A DNA stretch of 64,000 bases from Galeopsis tetrahit (lineage: Eukaryota > Streptophyta > Magnoliopsida > Lamiales > Lamiaceae), in NCBI GenBank assembly GCA_963675135.1, contig OY776134.1, positions 54,827,740 to 54,891,739 of the forward strand, given 5' to 3'. Shown here one piece after another: positions 1 to 12,741 of the stretch (position 1 is its first letter; each line of letters starts with the position of its first letter). The notes below the pieces were generated by a model. The model had not been told where the DNA came from and made no database searches. It was given only the letters and a program-made list of their open reading frames with translations. The position numbers and the translations under genes are program-made.

Positions 1-640
1 ATGAAAATGAAAATTATACACCAATTAATTAAAGTAAAATAGTATCAATAAAACTGAACACTTGCCGCTAATAGAGATGAGAGTTTTATTTTTTAAAACA
101 AATTATTATTATACTATTTAATACTAAAAAAATTAATATTATTTTTAAAATTTTCTTATTAGACTTCAAAATTTTAGAATAATTATTTGTGCCATAAAAG
201 TGAAAAAAATTATCATTTGAAACACAAATGATAAATAAAAAGAAAAATAAATTTAAAAAATAATATTAAAAAGAGAAATATAAATATCAATTAGAGTAAA
301 ATAAAAATTTATACCAAAAGCAGGATCTAATAATCGATGATGGAGTGGGTAAATTTAATTAAAAAAAAAAAAAATTCAAAGTCATACCACCCCAACGATG
401 AAATTAGATAAAAAGCAAAGAAAATTTAATGATTAATTCACGTGTAAACTAATACAATATGCATCTAGTATAGTGATATTACAAATTTTGTTATGCAATC
501 GTATAAATATAATTTTAGTAATGTTTAATTTATTCTAATTAATTTTTAATTCAATTAATTAGAGCTCAATATTTAACACATGATATTAGGATCAAATTAC
601 GTCATACAATTAAGTGCACTTTTTTTTTTTTTTGAAACCC
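1..640. other. AT-rich intergenic DNA, no gene seen
   Basis: Very AT-rich with many A and T runs. No reading frame with codon structure, splice sites in phase or a recognisable domain was found on either strand. Confidence 0.6.
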
Positions 641-647
641 CAATTAA

Positions 648-1066
648 GTGGGTGTTTTCAAACACTATTAGGTGCTTAAAAGCACTTTTTTTTTCAAATA
701 GAATCACTTTTGGAGTGTTTTCAAACACAACTAAGTGATTAAGTTAATTTGTTAAAAGTGATTTTGGTGAAGCACCCCTCCACCTACTTCTAATAGCTTC
801 TATGTGCTTCTCATCATTACAATAATCAATTTTACAATTTTGCCCTCACAATTTAAATAATATTTTATCTTTACCCATTTTCTATCCAAATGTAATAAAG
901 GTGTTTTTTTGTAAATTTATAAAAAAAGTGATTTGTTTGTAAACACCACAACATATACACAATTGATTTAAAGTGTTTAATTTTAAAACACTATCACCTT
1001 TCAATTTTATTGTAAAAATCAATTTTAATTACTTTTAATCAATCACTACCTTTTGCAAAGACACCC
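648..1066. mobile_element. Non-autonomous inverted-repeat element (hAT-like MITE?)
   Basis: The left end starts GGGTGTTTTCAAACAC and the right end, read in reverse complement, starts GGGTGTCTTTGCAAAAGG, so the ends are imperfect inverted repeats. The interior is AT-rich with no coding capacity. The decamer TAAGTGCACT occurs at 611-620 and again at 1067-1076. This could be a target duplication, but a T-run lies between the left copy and the repeat end, so the exact boundary is unresolved. The element lies about 300 bp upstream of SPC25. Superfamily is a guess. Confidence 0.4.
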
Positions 1067-1270
1067 TAAGTGCACTTAAGTTTGGCTTTGTGTCTATGAA
1101 GCACCGACCCTATCAAATTTTAAGAAAAAATATGTACACATCCACATTTTGCCAATTGCAGAAAGGCCCTCCAAGTAGTTGTTATTTATTTGTTCGCCGC
1201 CATTGTTCATTGAAATTACAGATAGTCCATTCTTTCTTCCCAACGTTCAAAAAACTAGGGAAAAAAAAAA

Positions 1271-1278
1271 TGGCGGGC
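1271..1278 (+). promoter_or_regulatory. E2F-like site upstream of SPC25
   Basis: A GGCGGG core (TGGCGGGC) lies about 90 bp before the SPC25 ATG in an otherwise AT-rich leader. E2F sites of this type are common in S/G2 cell-cycle promoters. The match is partial and it could lie in the 5' UTR. Confidence 0.25.
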
Positions 1279-1363
1279 TAAAGTCTCTCTCTTTCTCTCC
1301 TATCTCAATATCTCTAGAAACCCAACCCAAAATTTTCTTACGCACGGTAATTTTGTGAGTGAG

Positions 1364-4300
1364 ATGCAGGGGTCAGGCGAGAGCAGTGCGCTGACGCAAA
1401 TGGCGGAACTGCGGTTAGTATGCGAGCGAGACATCCCCATTCAGCAACAGAGACTCGACTCTGCCCATAACACTTATCGGCGTGCTTTCAATTCTGCTAA
1501 GTCCAAAGCCGAACAAACAATTCAGCTTCAAGGTAATCCATTTGCGTCTTTTTATTTATTTTTTGTTGGGGGCCTTCACTGAACTCGAATTTTAGGGTTT
1601 AGTCGATCTAGATTTAAAATTTGTTTTAGAGGGTTTTTTAAGTAGAAGGCGAATAAGTTACAGTTTTTACCAGGTTATGGCATCTTGTATTGCGGACATT
1701 TTGTAATTTCGTTGATTTATCCCTTTTGGCAGAGAAACTGGGAAAGCTTAAAGGGGATTTGAGAGAATCTGAGGATGCTCTGGTGAAAGCTCTCTCTGGT
1801 ATTGCTCTCTTTCTCTCTCTATTCTATTCAGACAAAAGCCTTTTTTCATCAAATTGTGTTGTAATTTTGAATGAGCTTGGCAATGATAAATGGCCTTCTG
1901 TTTATCATTAACTGCATCTCTGTCCCTGCTTCTATCTTCAAACAAGCTTAGCAAATGTATAAGCTAAAATAGAAACATAGATTAATATAAATTGTACGAG
2001 TAGTATTTATTTATTTTCTCTTGAATTAAGAGAGAAAAGTTGCCTAGCAGAATTGCCTGGTTTTTCTGTGTAATGTTGGTTGTGTAATCTTGAGCAATAA
2101 AGTCTGAACACGCATGTGCTCTGCTCACTGCACACATCTGGACATGATCTTCGAGGCTAGGCTCTCAACATTGTAAGGTTTAACTTAACAAGCTTGATTT
2201 GTTTCTCCATAATCTGAATAATTCAGCTGCTCCCTTTACAAAATGAATAAAAAACACTTTTACTTTTGTTTAGAATGAAGGGTTTGAAATTCATATTAGC
2301 AAATCCATCATTATGGGCTGTTTGGACTAAGTCCATCACTTTCATTTTGAATTAATTTTTTGGAGTTCTGGTTGATTTGAAATCCACTAAAATTTGAGTG
2401 CTCCTGCATTTTAAATCCCTCTATCCACATTCCACAGACACGTTGAATTTAAGCACTACGGAAGAAAACTAAAAATAAATTAGCCAATAATCTATGTTGA
2501 GGATTTTGGAGACTAAGTGTCGTCTCATCAACTTGATAATGGTGTGTTGAGTAACAGCTCGAAAATTCCATTGCTATATTTTTTACTCTACTAGCTTCCA
2601 ATTTTCAAAGAAGAAGCATATTTCTTATTCTAGCAACTTTTCATTGATGCAACATGCATCTTGAAAAAAAGGCAATTCATCCAACTGCAATTATTTCTTG
2701 ACAATAACATTTTTACCTGCTAACTGTCTGAACGGGTGAACTCTTTTTGCATTTGTAGTGAAGACACGGAAAGAGGCAAAGAGGATGGCGGCAATGGAGT
2801 CTATATCTGTTGTGAAAGCTAGAGTTCAAGAATTAAAAGTACTTGTGAAAGATCAGAGGGAAAGAAAAGACCAATATGCTGCGATAATATCTGAACAGTA
2901 TGAAGGTGAATGAGTTTTCAAACATTGTTGCTGCAAAATGTTTACTTCCAAAAGTATTAAGTGGTACTATGCATGCAAATTCGGCTTTCTAGTCGACATG
3001 ATCATAGAAACATATGCTCTGCTTAAAATTTGCTGGAGAAAATATAATATAGAAAATAGTGTTTAGGATACACATGAGCAATTTCCTTCAAATTTTGCAT
3101 GTGTAGTCTTCTGGAAATACCAACGGTCCATTGGTGCTTCTTGTACTGCGCCAAATGGTATTGTTGTAGTATAATTGATTAAAATTTAGAAAGGTTAAAA
3201 GCCTCGTGTTAAATTAGAAAGGTCAAAACTATCAGCATTAGTCTTCTGTTCAGTTCTCTGTCTAATAATAGACAAAAGAAACCGAATTGTCTAAATTTTT
3301 CCACTTTAAGTTTAATAGTCATATCTTTTACATATTTTTAAGATGCGTAGCTAAAATTATTAGAAATTTGTAGACAGAATTGGTCCATTGATTACATTAC
3401 ATCTGTGCACGAGCTTTAGATTTTCTTCACCTGTTGCTCTAATATTATTTGATAACAATATTCTAGTCTTTTCTTTCATCCATATTTAATTTTAAGCCTA
3501 CCTGTTTTCATTTTTTTCATTGGAAAATAGCTTTGACAGCTTGCAAAGAGAAGTATGATAAGAACAGAGAACACAGAGAGCAAATAGAGGAGGCTATTTC
3601 ATGGTATAACAAGGTCCTTGGTTTCCGTGTTGAAAGTGGTCCTGGTGCGCAACTCTTTGAATTTGCTTAAGCTTTTATATACTATCCTTTTCACCAAGAT
3701 TACATTCTTACACCTTGTCTCTTTCTCAGGTGTAAAATTCATTTTCACAAACATTAGTCCAGAGAACCCGAATGAAGAATACTCATTTGTCATCCGTCAT
3801 GCGAATGACACATACACTCGTAAGTAACATCATAACATGAATTCAGTTGACTTTACTTCACTGAGCAAAATCTTATTTTTCTCCTTTTTTGGGAATTATC
3901 CTCAGTTCTCAACTGTAATCCACATCTGAGTGACATAAAAGAGCTAGTTGTCGAGTTAAATAAAAGCAATGAATTATACGAATTTGTGAGAACCATGAGG
4001 GAGAGATTTCAGGAAGCTGCAGCCCGGGGTATGACCTTTTTTATATTTCATGCATCTCTTGCACAACTATTTCTTTAAATGTGTCCCACAATTATGGAAA
4101 AGTATAATGATTATTTTATTGTGTCTAAGAATACAACATATAATGATTATTGAATCCAGGGATTTCTCGAGCTAGCTTGTCTTCCGATCAAGCTTCAATA
4201 ATTTCCCTTCCTGGCCCGGCAGCTTCAGTTTCAACTGATCCTGGAATCACATCTACACCGGAGAAACTTCAATCTGTTAAATCTAATAGCAATTCAAGAA

Positions 4301-4477
4301 AAGTGGGCAGAGGGTATACAGTTCAGTCTCCTGGATCTGCTTCTTCTCTTCGTCGTTCCTCACGTCTGAAGGTAGGACATGAATGCTTGAGGTCTACTAT
4401 ACGTCAGTTCTTGCATAGGTGTTGATGTTTTTGTTTCTTAGTAAGGACCTTTATAATCTTTGCAGGGTAAGAATTGA
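1364..4477 (+). CDS. SPC25: Kinetochore protein SPC25 homologue (NDC80 complex subunit)
   Basis: Exons by hand: 1364-1532, 1733-1798, 2759-2905, 3531-3644, 3730-3819, 3906-4028, 4160-4371 and 4466-4477. All introns are GT-AG and the joined length is 933 nt (310 aa). The N-terminus (MAELRLVCERDIPIQQQRLD) and following helices match the plant SPC25 coiled coil, roughly residues 15-150. Exons 4-6 give the globular C-terminal region with AISWYNKVLGFRVE, FIFTNISPENPNEEYSF, CNPHLSDIKELV. A Ser/Pro/Arg-rich tail follows and ends RRSSRLKGKN. In the NDC80 complex SPC25 pairs with SPC24 and links kinetochores to spindle microtubules. The ATG at 1364 is chosen because the in-frame codon upstream at 1355 is GTG. 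The last exon codes only three residues plus the stop. Confidence 0.93.
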
Positions 4478-4940
4478 AGATTGTCTCGATCACATCATGT
4501 TTACCAGTGTCACTCCTGTATAAGCATTGTCTAGTGGCAGCAAGTAGCTAACGAGTTATGTAATGCAAAGTGGCAAATGCCCACGTCTACATTTGGAGGT
4601 TTCACTATGCATGTGACCCTTTGCAACTTGGTAGATTGATGTAAATTAAGTTGAGATTCTGTGTTTGGTTGAATATACTAATGATGTAATACATGTCATG
4701 GATCTTGAAAAAAGAGTTTGAATCGGATGAGGCAGCTCGCCTACTACGCTGTCACCCTTACTCCCTGCCTTTCTTCTCCTACTGAAGAAGCTGATTAGCT
4801 AAATCTTTTAGCTCCTTTGTTGCTTTGCTTTTGAAAATACAGTTGATTTGTGTTTATTAGATATTTCTAACATTTGTTGCGACACGATTTTTCTTTTTCG
4901 ACATCTTCTTATCTTTAATATTGAATGGGAAAAACTATAA
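4478..4940. other. SPC25 3' flank, nothing else seen
   Basis: Presumed 3' UTR and spacer. No second gene or repeat could be supported. Confidence 0.5.
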
Positions 4941-4949
4941 ATAAATTTT

Positions 4950-5300
4950 GTTAGGCGTGGGTTATATACCCCTCAAGTATGTTTAATGAACTCTCCCCAT
5001 CACTTTTATTAATTAAATATTCATGTAAAATTTTAAATTTGTCCTTTTATTAAAATATAAAATGATAGATACACTTCCTACAAATCAAAATAACCCTAAA
5101 CCTAATGGGAGTGACTCCCAAATAAATTTAGAAATTAAAAACGAAACTTAGAAATTTAAAAAAAAAAAGACAAAATAGAGTCAACTAAAAACACTTCCGT
5201 CAACCCTGATTTGTCGACCAAATTTTTTTAAAAAATAATTCAATAATAATGGATCGTTATTATAATATTGTTATAATTTTAAAAAAAAAAAATTTGGTCT
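4950..5300. repeat. Partial copy of the inverted-repeat family also seen at 20603-24348
   Basis: The stretch beginning TTATATACCCCTCAAG, then running through ATATTCATG, AAATTTGTC and GATACACTTCCT, follows the order of the left arm at about 20610-20760. The right end of this copy was not found, so it is truncated or diverged. Confidence 0.4.
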
Positions 5301-5373
5301 ACCAATTACTGAAAATTAAAAAAAAATAAGAAAAGAAAAGAAAAAAACTTGCGCAGGGGGGCGCAAACGCCAA

Positions 5374-5640
5374 AAAGTTTGTTGTTCAATTGAGAGGCCG
5401 GCCCATCCAACAACTTTAATGGGCCAGAGTAGCCGGCCTGTTTGTCCTCCCAATGCCTTAAGAGGAAAGTTGTCGCTGCTCTGTCAAGCCAGCAAGCCTG
5501 ATGCATTACAACCCTCCAATCAGAGGGGGCTCGAAGCCCTCGGGGTCCGCCACCCCACTCTGATGGTGAAACGGGCAGGCCAATAGACAACAACACCCAA
5601 GCCCAGCTAGATAAGCCCGGCCCAATGTTCAACAAACTTT
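5374..5640. mobile_element. Short GC-richer inverted-repeat element
   Basis: The left end AAAGTTTGTTGTTCAATTG and the right end, in reverse complement AAAGTTTGTTGAACATTG, form inverted repeats that both continue into GGCCGG-like sequence. The interior is GC-rich relative to its surroundings. A long open frame on the minus strand has no domain and looks fortuitous. Confidence 0.4.
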
Positions 5641-5947
5641 AATGCCCCCACTTGGGTCACAAGCCCACGTTACTGAGCTCGGCTTTTTTATTTGAATCAT
5701 TTACAATTGTTATATATACCATTAGCAAAAGCTTTTGCTTAGCGATGTGGGATGCAATGTATTTTCTTTTGCAAACGAAAATGCTCTCTCAGATTTCTGA
5801 ATTTGTTCAAATAAGTTGCTATTTCTTATTCTTGGTATAATAATATCCACGACCTTATTTCCATGAATTTGAAAAGAAAAAAAAAAACACGTCTAAAGCT
5901 GACTACACTTGACTTGATCATATATTATTTACATGCCTAAAAACACT

Positions 5948-7666
5948 TCAATTTCTAGCAGAGGTTTCACCATTTTTACCCACGGGGAGAAGAAATCGCC
6001 TCTGCAGCAAAGCACGAGTTTGCTTCCACAATTTCCGACCTTGAACTTCATCATTCGCAAGGGCGGAGCAGGGACTTTCGTTGCAATCTGCAAAGTACCT
6101 GCCACTAATGCCCCGTAGGCCAGGGCTTAGTGCCACGTAACACGTCGTTGCTGCTCCCTGCCAATACCAAACATATGAATCATTATTTTTTCGAAAAACA
6201 ACAACATGTGTGATGTGAATTAATTCTTCACAACTCTCCCTAAGAAACCCGACAAAATAGTCTTGTAACAGATTAACGGTCTAGATCAGATGATCCAAAC
6301 CCGAAGAGAACAAGGATGCATGCAGGGCAAACCTGAGATGTTGACTTGAGCAGCTTTGATGCAACAAAATATAGAGAATCTGAAAAAACAAATCAAGAAA
6401 AGTCATTTGGATTAAATGAAAAATAAAAAGCAGATCAAAAGTAGAGCATGCCTGTAATAAAGCCTCTGTAATCTCTGATAATTCCAGTCTTGACAATCCC
6501 TGGATGCACACTGTTTATGCTCACATTTGCTTTTCTTTCCTGAATATTCCACAAAACATTATGGTCAGTCACAACAAAATCACTTTGCCTTTTCTCATTC
6601 TGTTCCTTGACACGGTTACAACGTCAGGGTACATCAAGGGGTGCAATATGTACCTTAAGTTGTCTTGAAAGTTCCTTGGCATGCAATATGTTTGCTAGTT
6701 TTGATTGAGCATAAGCTTTAGTTCCATTGTAACTGCATATCGAATTTGAGGAAAAAGTATAATAGTGTCTGTGATAAACAAAAAAGGGTAACAAAATGGG
6801 ATTTCTAATTTACCTTTTTGGGGTGAGTAATTTCCTGAAGCAAAAGTGTTTTGTATTCACCCAATTGTGAATAACAGAGGAGACATTCACTATTCTCCCT
6901 TCAATGCCACATTCTGATGCTGTCTCCACCATTTTTCCCAACAGCATTTCTGTCAACAGAAAATGACCTTCCAAAGACATGAACCAAAATTCAGTTCCCA
7001 TTTCCTAATTTAATTATGTCTCAAAATTAAAATTTGAAAACTATACCTAAATAATTAGTGGCAAAAGTGAGCTCAATTTTATCCTCAGAAAATTCCAGCT
7101 TTGGTGAATATTTACCAGCATTATTTCTGCAAGAAATTAAATGAAATGAATTAAATTGCAGGAAGAGACAAAAACAGAAAATGAAAAAAATACACTACAC
7201 ATACATGAGGATATGAAGAGGCAACCCTAAGGATAAGAACTCTGAGCAAAATCTCTGGATTGAACCAAATGAGCTCAAGTCTATCTCCAGTATTATTATT
7301 ACAGCCTCAGGATTTTCTTTCACTATATTTTCCTTAACTTTTTCTGCCTTTTTCAAGTCCCTTGCTGGAATCACTACCCTCACACCTCTCTTCGCCAAAA
7401 CTCGTGCCGTCTCTGCTCCAATCCCCGACGTCGCGCCTTACAACACACCACAAAAATCATTAATTCCCTAAATGCATGGTTTTTATGACAAATACATGCA
7501 TTGCAGGACTTTAATGTGTTGTACAGAAAAGTTCGTTCTTACCGGTGACAATAGCAGTGAGGTTGTAAGAAGTAGGCAATGAAAACAAACAATCTTCAGC
7601 AGTTGATTTAGAGCCAAAGCCACTAGGCCCTGCAATTCCTGCCAAGTACTTCAAAGTTGCCTTCAT
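5948..7666 (-). CDS. TIC32-like short-chain dehydrogenase/reductase
   Basis: Exons (minus): 7543-7666, 7205-7436, 7047-7126, 6814-6967, 6654-6732, 6452-6539, 6333-6379, 5948-6157. The joined length is 1014 nt, 337 aa. Classical Rossmann SDR marks are visible: TGATSGIG at residues 41-48, NNAG at 120-123, the catalytic serine in NVSS at 173-176, and YAQSK with Tyr204/Lys208. The closest remembered family is the plant TIC32 / retinol-dehydrogenase-like group, whose founding member is an NADPH-dependent chloroplast inner-envelope enzyme. The N-terminus has no clear transit peptide, so location is uncertain. The C-terminus continues GAATTCYVALSP and GRYFADCNE as in the family. Intron 6 starts with GC (CAG|GCATGC), the only frame that joins exons 6 and 7. 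It is convergent with SPC25. Confidence 0.9.
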
Positions 7667-9600
7667 GACTAGACACAAATTCACAACCTTATTAACAACT
7701 CTGTTTGAAATTAATGAAATCCATGTACATATAAGACATGGATTTTGAGGCATCCCATGCACCCCTACCCTACAATGTCACAATACTTTATCTTTTTTTT
7801 TTAAAATAAAACGTGTGACATACGTCGCTCATTCGATGAATAACACACAAAAATTGTAGTAACAATTTTATTTTAATTTTGATAAAAGGATGGCACGTAC
7901 GTAGCAAAGTTAGGTGGTCCATTGACTAGGTTGATGATTTATGGAGCATGTAATTGTGAAAGTCTAGTTTTAATTTCTACTAGATAATAATTGTTGTCTC
8001 CCTTCATTTGGTGCTTTTCTTCTTTAGGTGGGATGTGGAGATTATTGTTTTGGGGCACATTTTACTGTTTCATATGATGTTTTGTTTTTATCTTAGCTAA
8101 TATTCTTGTCTCTTAATTAGGCAAAAATATTGACAATTCACATATATGCACCATCATTTTTAAACTAAAAAACATATAGTCTTATCATGAGAATTTCATA
8201 AAATTGGTCTTGTAATTAAGTGGTGATTGTCACAGACTCACAACATGTAACATGGAGTGACAATTCAGTATCTGCAACTTTTAATCTTAGGCAATTTGAT
8301 GATATTTTACTAGAATCCCAAAATTTTACAATAAACTTACACCTACCCCATATTGCAATTTTTAGTATTTCACCATTTATTTTACTATCTACACGTGAAA
8401 AAAAAAATCATGACAATAAATGTTAAAAATTCAGATAGTAAAATATGAAAAAATGACATAGATGAATGAAATCGCTCTGAAATTCTGTCAAAGTTTAGAT
8501 TTCAACACAATTGCCATCAAATTGAAAATAAAATAAAATGGAGAGTTGCTTGTAATAAATTGCCATCCGACCTATGTAGTGGTGGACCAAAAATGTCACT
8601 ACCCTAATTACAGACCAAATTTGTATTTTTTCCTATTTGCTATAATTAAGTACAAAGAATATAGTATCATGTTTATATTAATAATTTCCATATTGTACGA
8701 CATTGAAATGAAAACAAAAATGAATTTGAAGAATATTTATACTCAACCCAAATAATATAATGACTCAAAATTAATTTTAATATATCACAAACTATACATT
8801 AATTCCCCTCAACATCTTCATTAGAGTTTCATACTTTTAGTGACTTGAAAACTAAGTATGAAAAAAGGTAAATAAATACGGTCTCCCATTACAATTTTGA
8901 TATACTGCTTTTTATTCTAGTTTCACTCAAGTGGTTGATGAAATTGTCTGAATATTGAGAAAATTGATATGATAAAAGGCATACCCCTCACACGTGTTGT
9001 TGTACATATAATCCCATAATTGTAATTGAGCATTAAGCCAATATGTATGGTTAAAATAGGGCATTATAAAAGTTTTATTTATGCTCGCTCATTCTTCCTT
9101 TTCTTTTTTGGAGTCAACAAACCATCAAAGCTAAATCACAAAGTTTTACTGTTTTCTATCATGATGGAAGAGCTTGTGTTATACGGTTTCCAAATTTCTT
9201 ATATATATATAATTATATTTTTTACAAAATTTAGTATGAGTTCACCGCATTGTATTTTTTTTATAAAAAGAAAAAATCGTTAATTATATTGATTTTTAAA
9301 GTGTCAATTATGTACCACGGTCGCACAAGAGGCTTGTTGTTTATTTTATTAATATATATATTATGTATAATTAAAGCAGGATTAACAAGAAAAGTCGTGA
9401 TATTTGAAACCGACCACCATGAGAGAAGAGGGGATTTTATTGGAGAAAGTATGGTAGGGGAGGTGATTTAGTCTTCAATTCTACTTTGTTGCTTTCTTGA
9501 ACGTTCAAACCTTCTCTCATGCGAAATGAGAATTTCTTTAAAGTGTAGAGAATTAAGCGTGTGAGATAATTAAAATTCGAAATTAATTAAGCATTTGAAC
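7667..9600. other. AT-rich spacer upstream of the TIC32-like gene
   Basis: Includes the presumed promoter of the minus-strand dehydrogenase next to 7667. The rest is AT-rich with short random frames and no supported gene. Confidence 0.5.
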
Positions 9601-9603
9601 AAT

Positions 9604-9718
9604 GTGAGATAACTCAAATTGTCGAGTGGTTAGAGTACCCCTACACTATTTTCTAAGGTTCTGAATTCGAGTCATATAGAAGAAAAAATGGGGTATATAA
9701 TATAATTAAAAAAAAAAG
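9604..9718 (+). mobile_element. tRNA-derived SINE, copy 1
   Basis: Pol III-like boxes are visible: a box A region GTGGTTAGAG and a box B region GAATTCGAGTC, followed by a short body and an A-rich tail. It aligns block by block with the SINE at 39010-39131, sharing GTGGTTAGAG, ACC-CTAC, AAGGTTCTG and TTCGAGTCAT, then GGGGTAT and an A tail. An extra 8 bp lies before box A. No clean target duplication was found, so it is an older copy. Confidence 0.55.
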
Positions 9719-10041
9719 AAATAAAATATTTCAAATTCATTCAAATTAGGAATAATATCATAACTTACTTAGTATTACTGTCAAATTAGGGTTTAAATTA
9801 AGTTTGTGGCTATTTAAGGTCTGAAAAATAAGAATTTATGGAAAAAAAATTGTTTCATCTAAAAGTTTAAATACATAGAAATAGAGAGGGAATGAAATGA
9901 TAATTTCTGATTTTATTTTAAATGTAATGAGTATGCATTTTTAATAGGAATGTTCAATTCATTTGAAATGACAATGACCCAAAAGTTAAGAAATAGTGAC
10001 TCCTCACAAGTCACAACCTCCATAGTATTATATCTTTCATA
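9719..10041. other. AT-rich spacer, nothing seen
   Basis: No coding or repeat structure recognised. Confidence 0.4.
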
Positions 10042-10046
10042 CTTAG

Positions 10047-10865
10047 TGTTGCGTCAAAAAGTGACAAGGTGTGATGTCGAATCCATCGATTTAGATTAAG
10101 GCTTCTTCGAGCTTGAATTATCACTTCTGGGCAAGCTTTCTTACGAATAATTCTCTTCCACGCTCCCAAAGTCCTGCAAAAAACATGTCGGATGGGATTT
10201 CGGTGTGGAATCTCTGACGCTCAAGTTAGATGTGTTCTCGGGAGAGTCAAAAAGAAGTTTTCCTCAAGATGAAGGGAGAATTCTCGTACAATTTCAAGGC
10301 GTTCTTTGTATTATCTCGTGTCAAGAATGTAAAAAAATGTTGTATTGATAATCCTGATCATATATCCTATATTGAATCCCTTAAATTTACTTGAAAACTT
10401 ACCTTGAGGGAAAAGGTAGTATTTTCCCTTTTTTTTCTCAACAACCTCCCTTAGACTCGGTCTGGGGCCTCTCTTCCTCCTTCCAGCCCTCATTCCTAGA
10501 TCTCAGGCGTTAGTTGCCATCTTCTAGCCCTAAGTTCCCTCCTAAATCGGAGGTCTCCTTGACTAAGACTTAGTCCAAGTAGTCTTGTGCTTGGACCAGG
10601 GATATGGGCCGAGGGTCAGGCCTGTCTCTTTCATTCATTTCTCAAGGGCTCGGGCCCACTTCCTTTGTTATAATCAAGTTGGGCCACTTCATGGACCTAT
10701 TCTTAATACAATTGGGCTCTTAAGAGGCCCATTGAATTATTTACCAAACATATAATCAAAGGTGTATTAATCATCTCATAAAATGAATATAAATACTTAG
10801 TGAAGATAACTCATCGTTTATCCACGTGTCGTCACCTCGTAGGGCGACATATTTTTGCCGCATCA
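10047..10865. mobile_element. Solo LTR (819 bp)
   Basis: The block starts TGTTGCG and ends CCGCATCA, which are imperfect inverted termini with the TG...CA of an LTR. It is flanked on both sides by the 5-bp duplication CTTAG (10042-10046 and 10866-10870). There is no internal region. This is the product expected from recombination between the two LTRs of one retrotransposon. Family not assigned; strand unknown. Confidence 0.7.
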
Positions 10866-10870
10866 CTTAG

Positions 10871-12741
10871 GATTTTTATTTTATTTTACAAAAATATCAT
10901 AATTTATTTTTTATTTTAACAATATTATTTTTTACTTCCAACAATAACAACCATAATAATTAATATTGTTAATTAATTTTAATAGTCAAAATGATAAACA
11001 TTAATTATTCTAAAAAATAAGTTTAATGATAATATCAATATTAATAATTGTAATTCAACAATAATAATATTAGTACAATAATTTTAAAAAATAAATAATA
11101 TTAAAAACATTATAATATTTTTTTAAATATAAATAATATAATAATTCTCAACATATTAATAAAAATATAAAATATTATTATTATTATTACTTATTAAAAA
11201 AACCTTAAAAATTGTTAATTTTACCAACTTTCAATTTGTTAAAATATAAATTTCGAAACCTCCTGTTCAAAAACAACATAAATTGTTTTCTCAAAAAATT
11301 TGAGAGTATAATACTAATAAACAAAAACTCGAATTTGAAGAAGCTTCTGTTTTTTTTTTTTTAAACTTAAAAGAAGTAATAATGTAGATACAACCAATAG
11401 CTTGTAATGGACAAAGAACTTTTGTTGCGTGCGTGCAAGAAAAAGAAAAGTGAAAATTAAAACCATAAATACTTTTGTGATTTCAAAAAAACTTTTATGT
11501 AAAATTAAATGATGTCCAATGTTGGATGTTTGAAAGGGTGAAAAGAACATTGAGGCTGACTGCTCAACAATGGCTTGTGAAAAATGGGCCCATTAGTCCC
11601 CCATTTACTACACATCTTTAATCACTATGTATCTAAGTTTGCAACATCACTCTCGTCTACTCTCTCCCCGGTCGTCGAAAGTAAAATGAGCACACTTTTA
11701 ATAGACAGATAAATAAGGAATGTGATTACACATTAGATTACTAATTTCACATGTAATCTTCTTCTTTTTTCTCTTTTAAAATATTTTGTTTTCATTAATT
11801 GTTTTATTTATTTTAGTTTCTGAAATTATGTGTTCATTTTCCAAATAGCATATTTATGGCCACAAGGATGGGGAAATGGAATTAAGGTGATAAAATTGTG
11901 AGGGTGATTTGAAAGCAATGTCTCCCCTCAATGGGGTTGGTAAAAATGAGTAAATAAAATAAAGGGTCAACTACTTAAATTTGGCTTATTTATGAAATAA
12001 TTAGATTAAAGTTATAAGTAAATAACCTTTATTCCCTTTATTGACAAATGACGAGGATTTCATAAGGATGTTTGAAATTTCATAACAAATAGGGTGTCAA
12101 CCCTGATATATAGTATAAATTATTCGTAAAAAATAATATTTATAATATATTTTTGTAATAATTTAAATAGTAGTACTCCTATTTTTAAAAATATATTAGT
12201 AAGATTTAATATGAGATTTATTTTCTATAGTTTTAAATTTTTTATATAATAATTATTTTGAATAATTTGTAAGTTATAATTACTGATAAAAAAGTATATA
12301 CAAAACAATTTCATTATATTGGTTAAAGTGAAAAAAAAAAAAAAGGTAGTCCAGTAAGATCTTTAAAAAACTATGGATTAATTAAATTAATGCACTTTAG
12401 AAAATATTAAATAACATATTAATTTATTTTAATTGATTTTGGGTATGACTCTATTTTCATATACTCTTACGTTTCCTAACCAATAATTTATGACACATGT
12501 ACATGTGTTACACTTATCCTTCATATAATAAATTACTATCAAATTTTTAACACATGACAAACCCCAACTTAATTAATATTTAATCATAAAGAAATTAAAC
12601 TCAAATTCAATTTTAAATGGTAATAATGATTGAATTGTTTAGATCATTCATTATCTGATCTCACATGAAATGATTTTATAATTGGACACCCCTTTAAATT
12701 ATGATTATTTAATATTAATACACTCTTTTATAAGACCATTA
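10871..12741. other. AT-rich intergenic DNA, nothing seen
   Basis: Long AT-rich stretch with TAATAATA-type runs and poly-A/T. No gene, RNA or bounded repeat could be supported. Confidence 0.5.

Noticed and set aside
5306..5635. 109-aa minus-strand frame
   Set aside because: Spans a short inverted-repeat element and has no domain or promoter.
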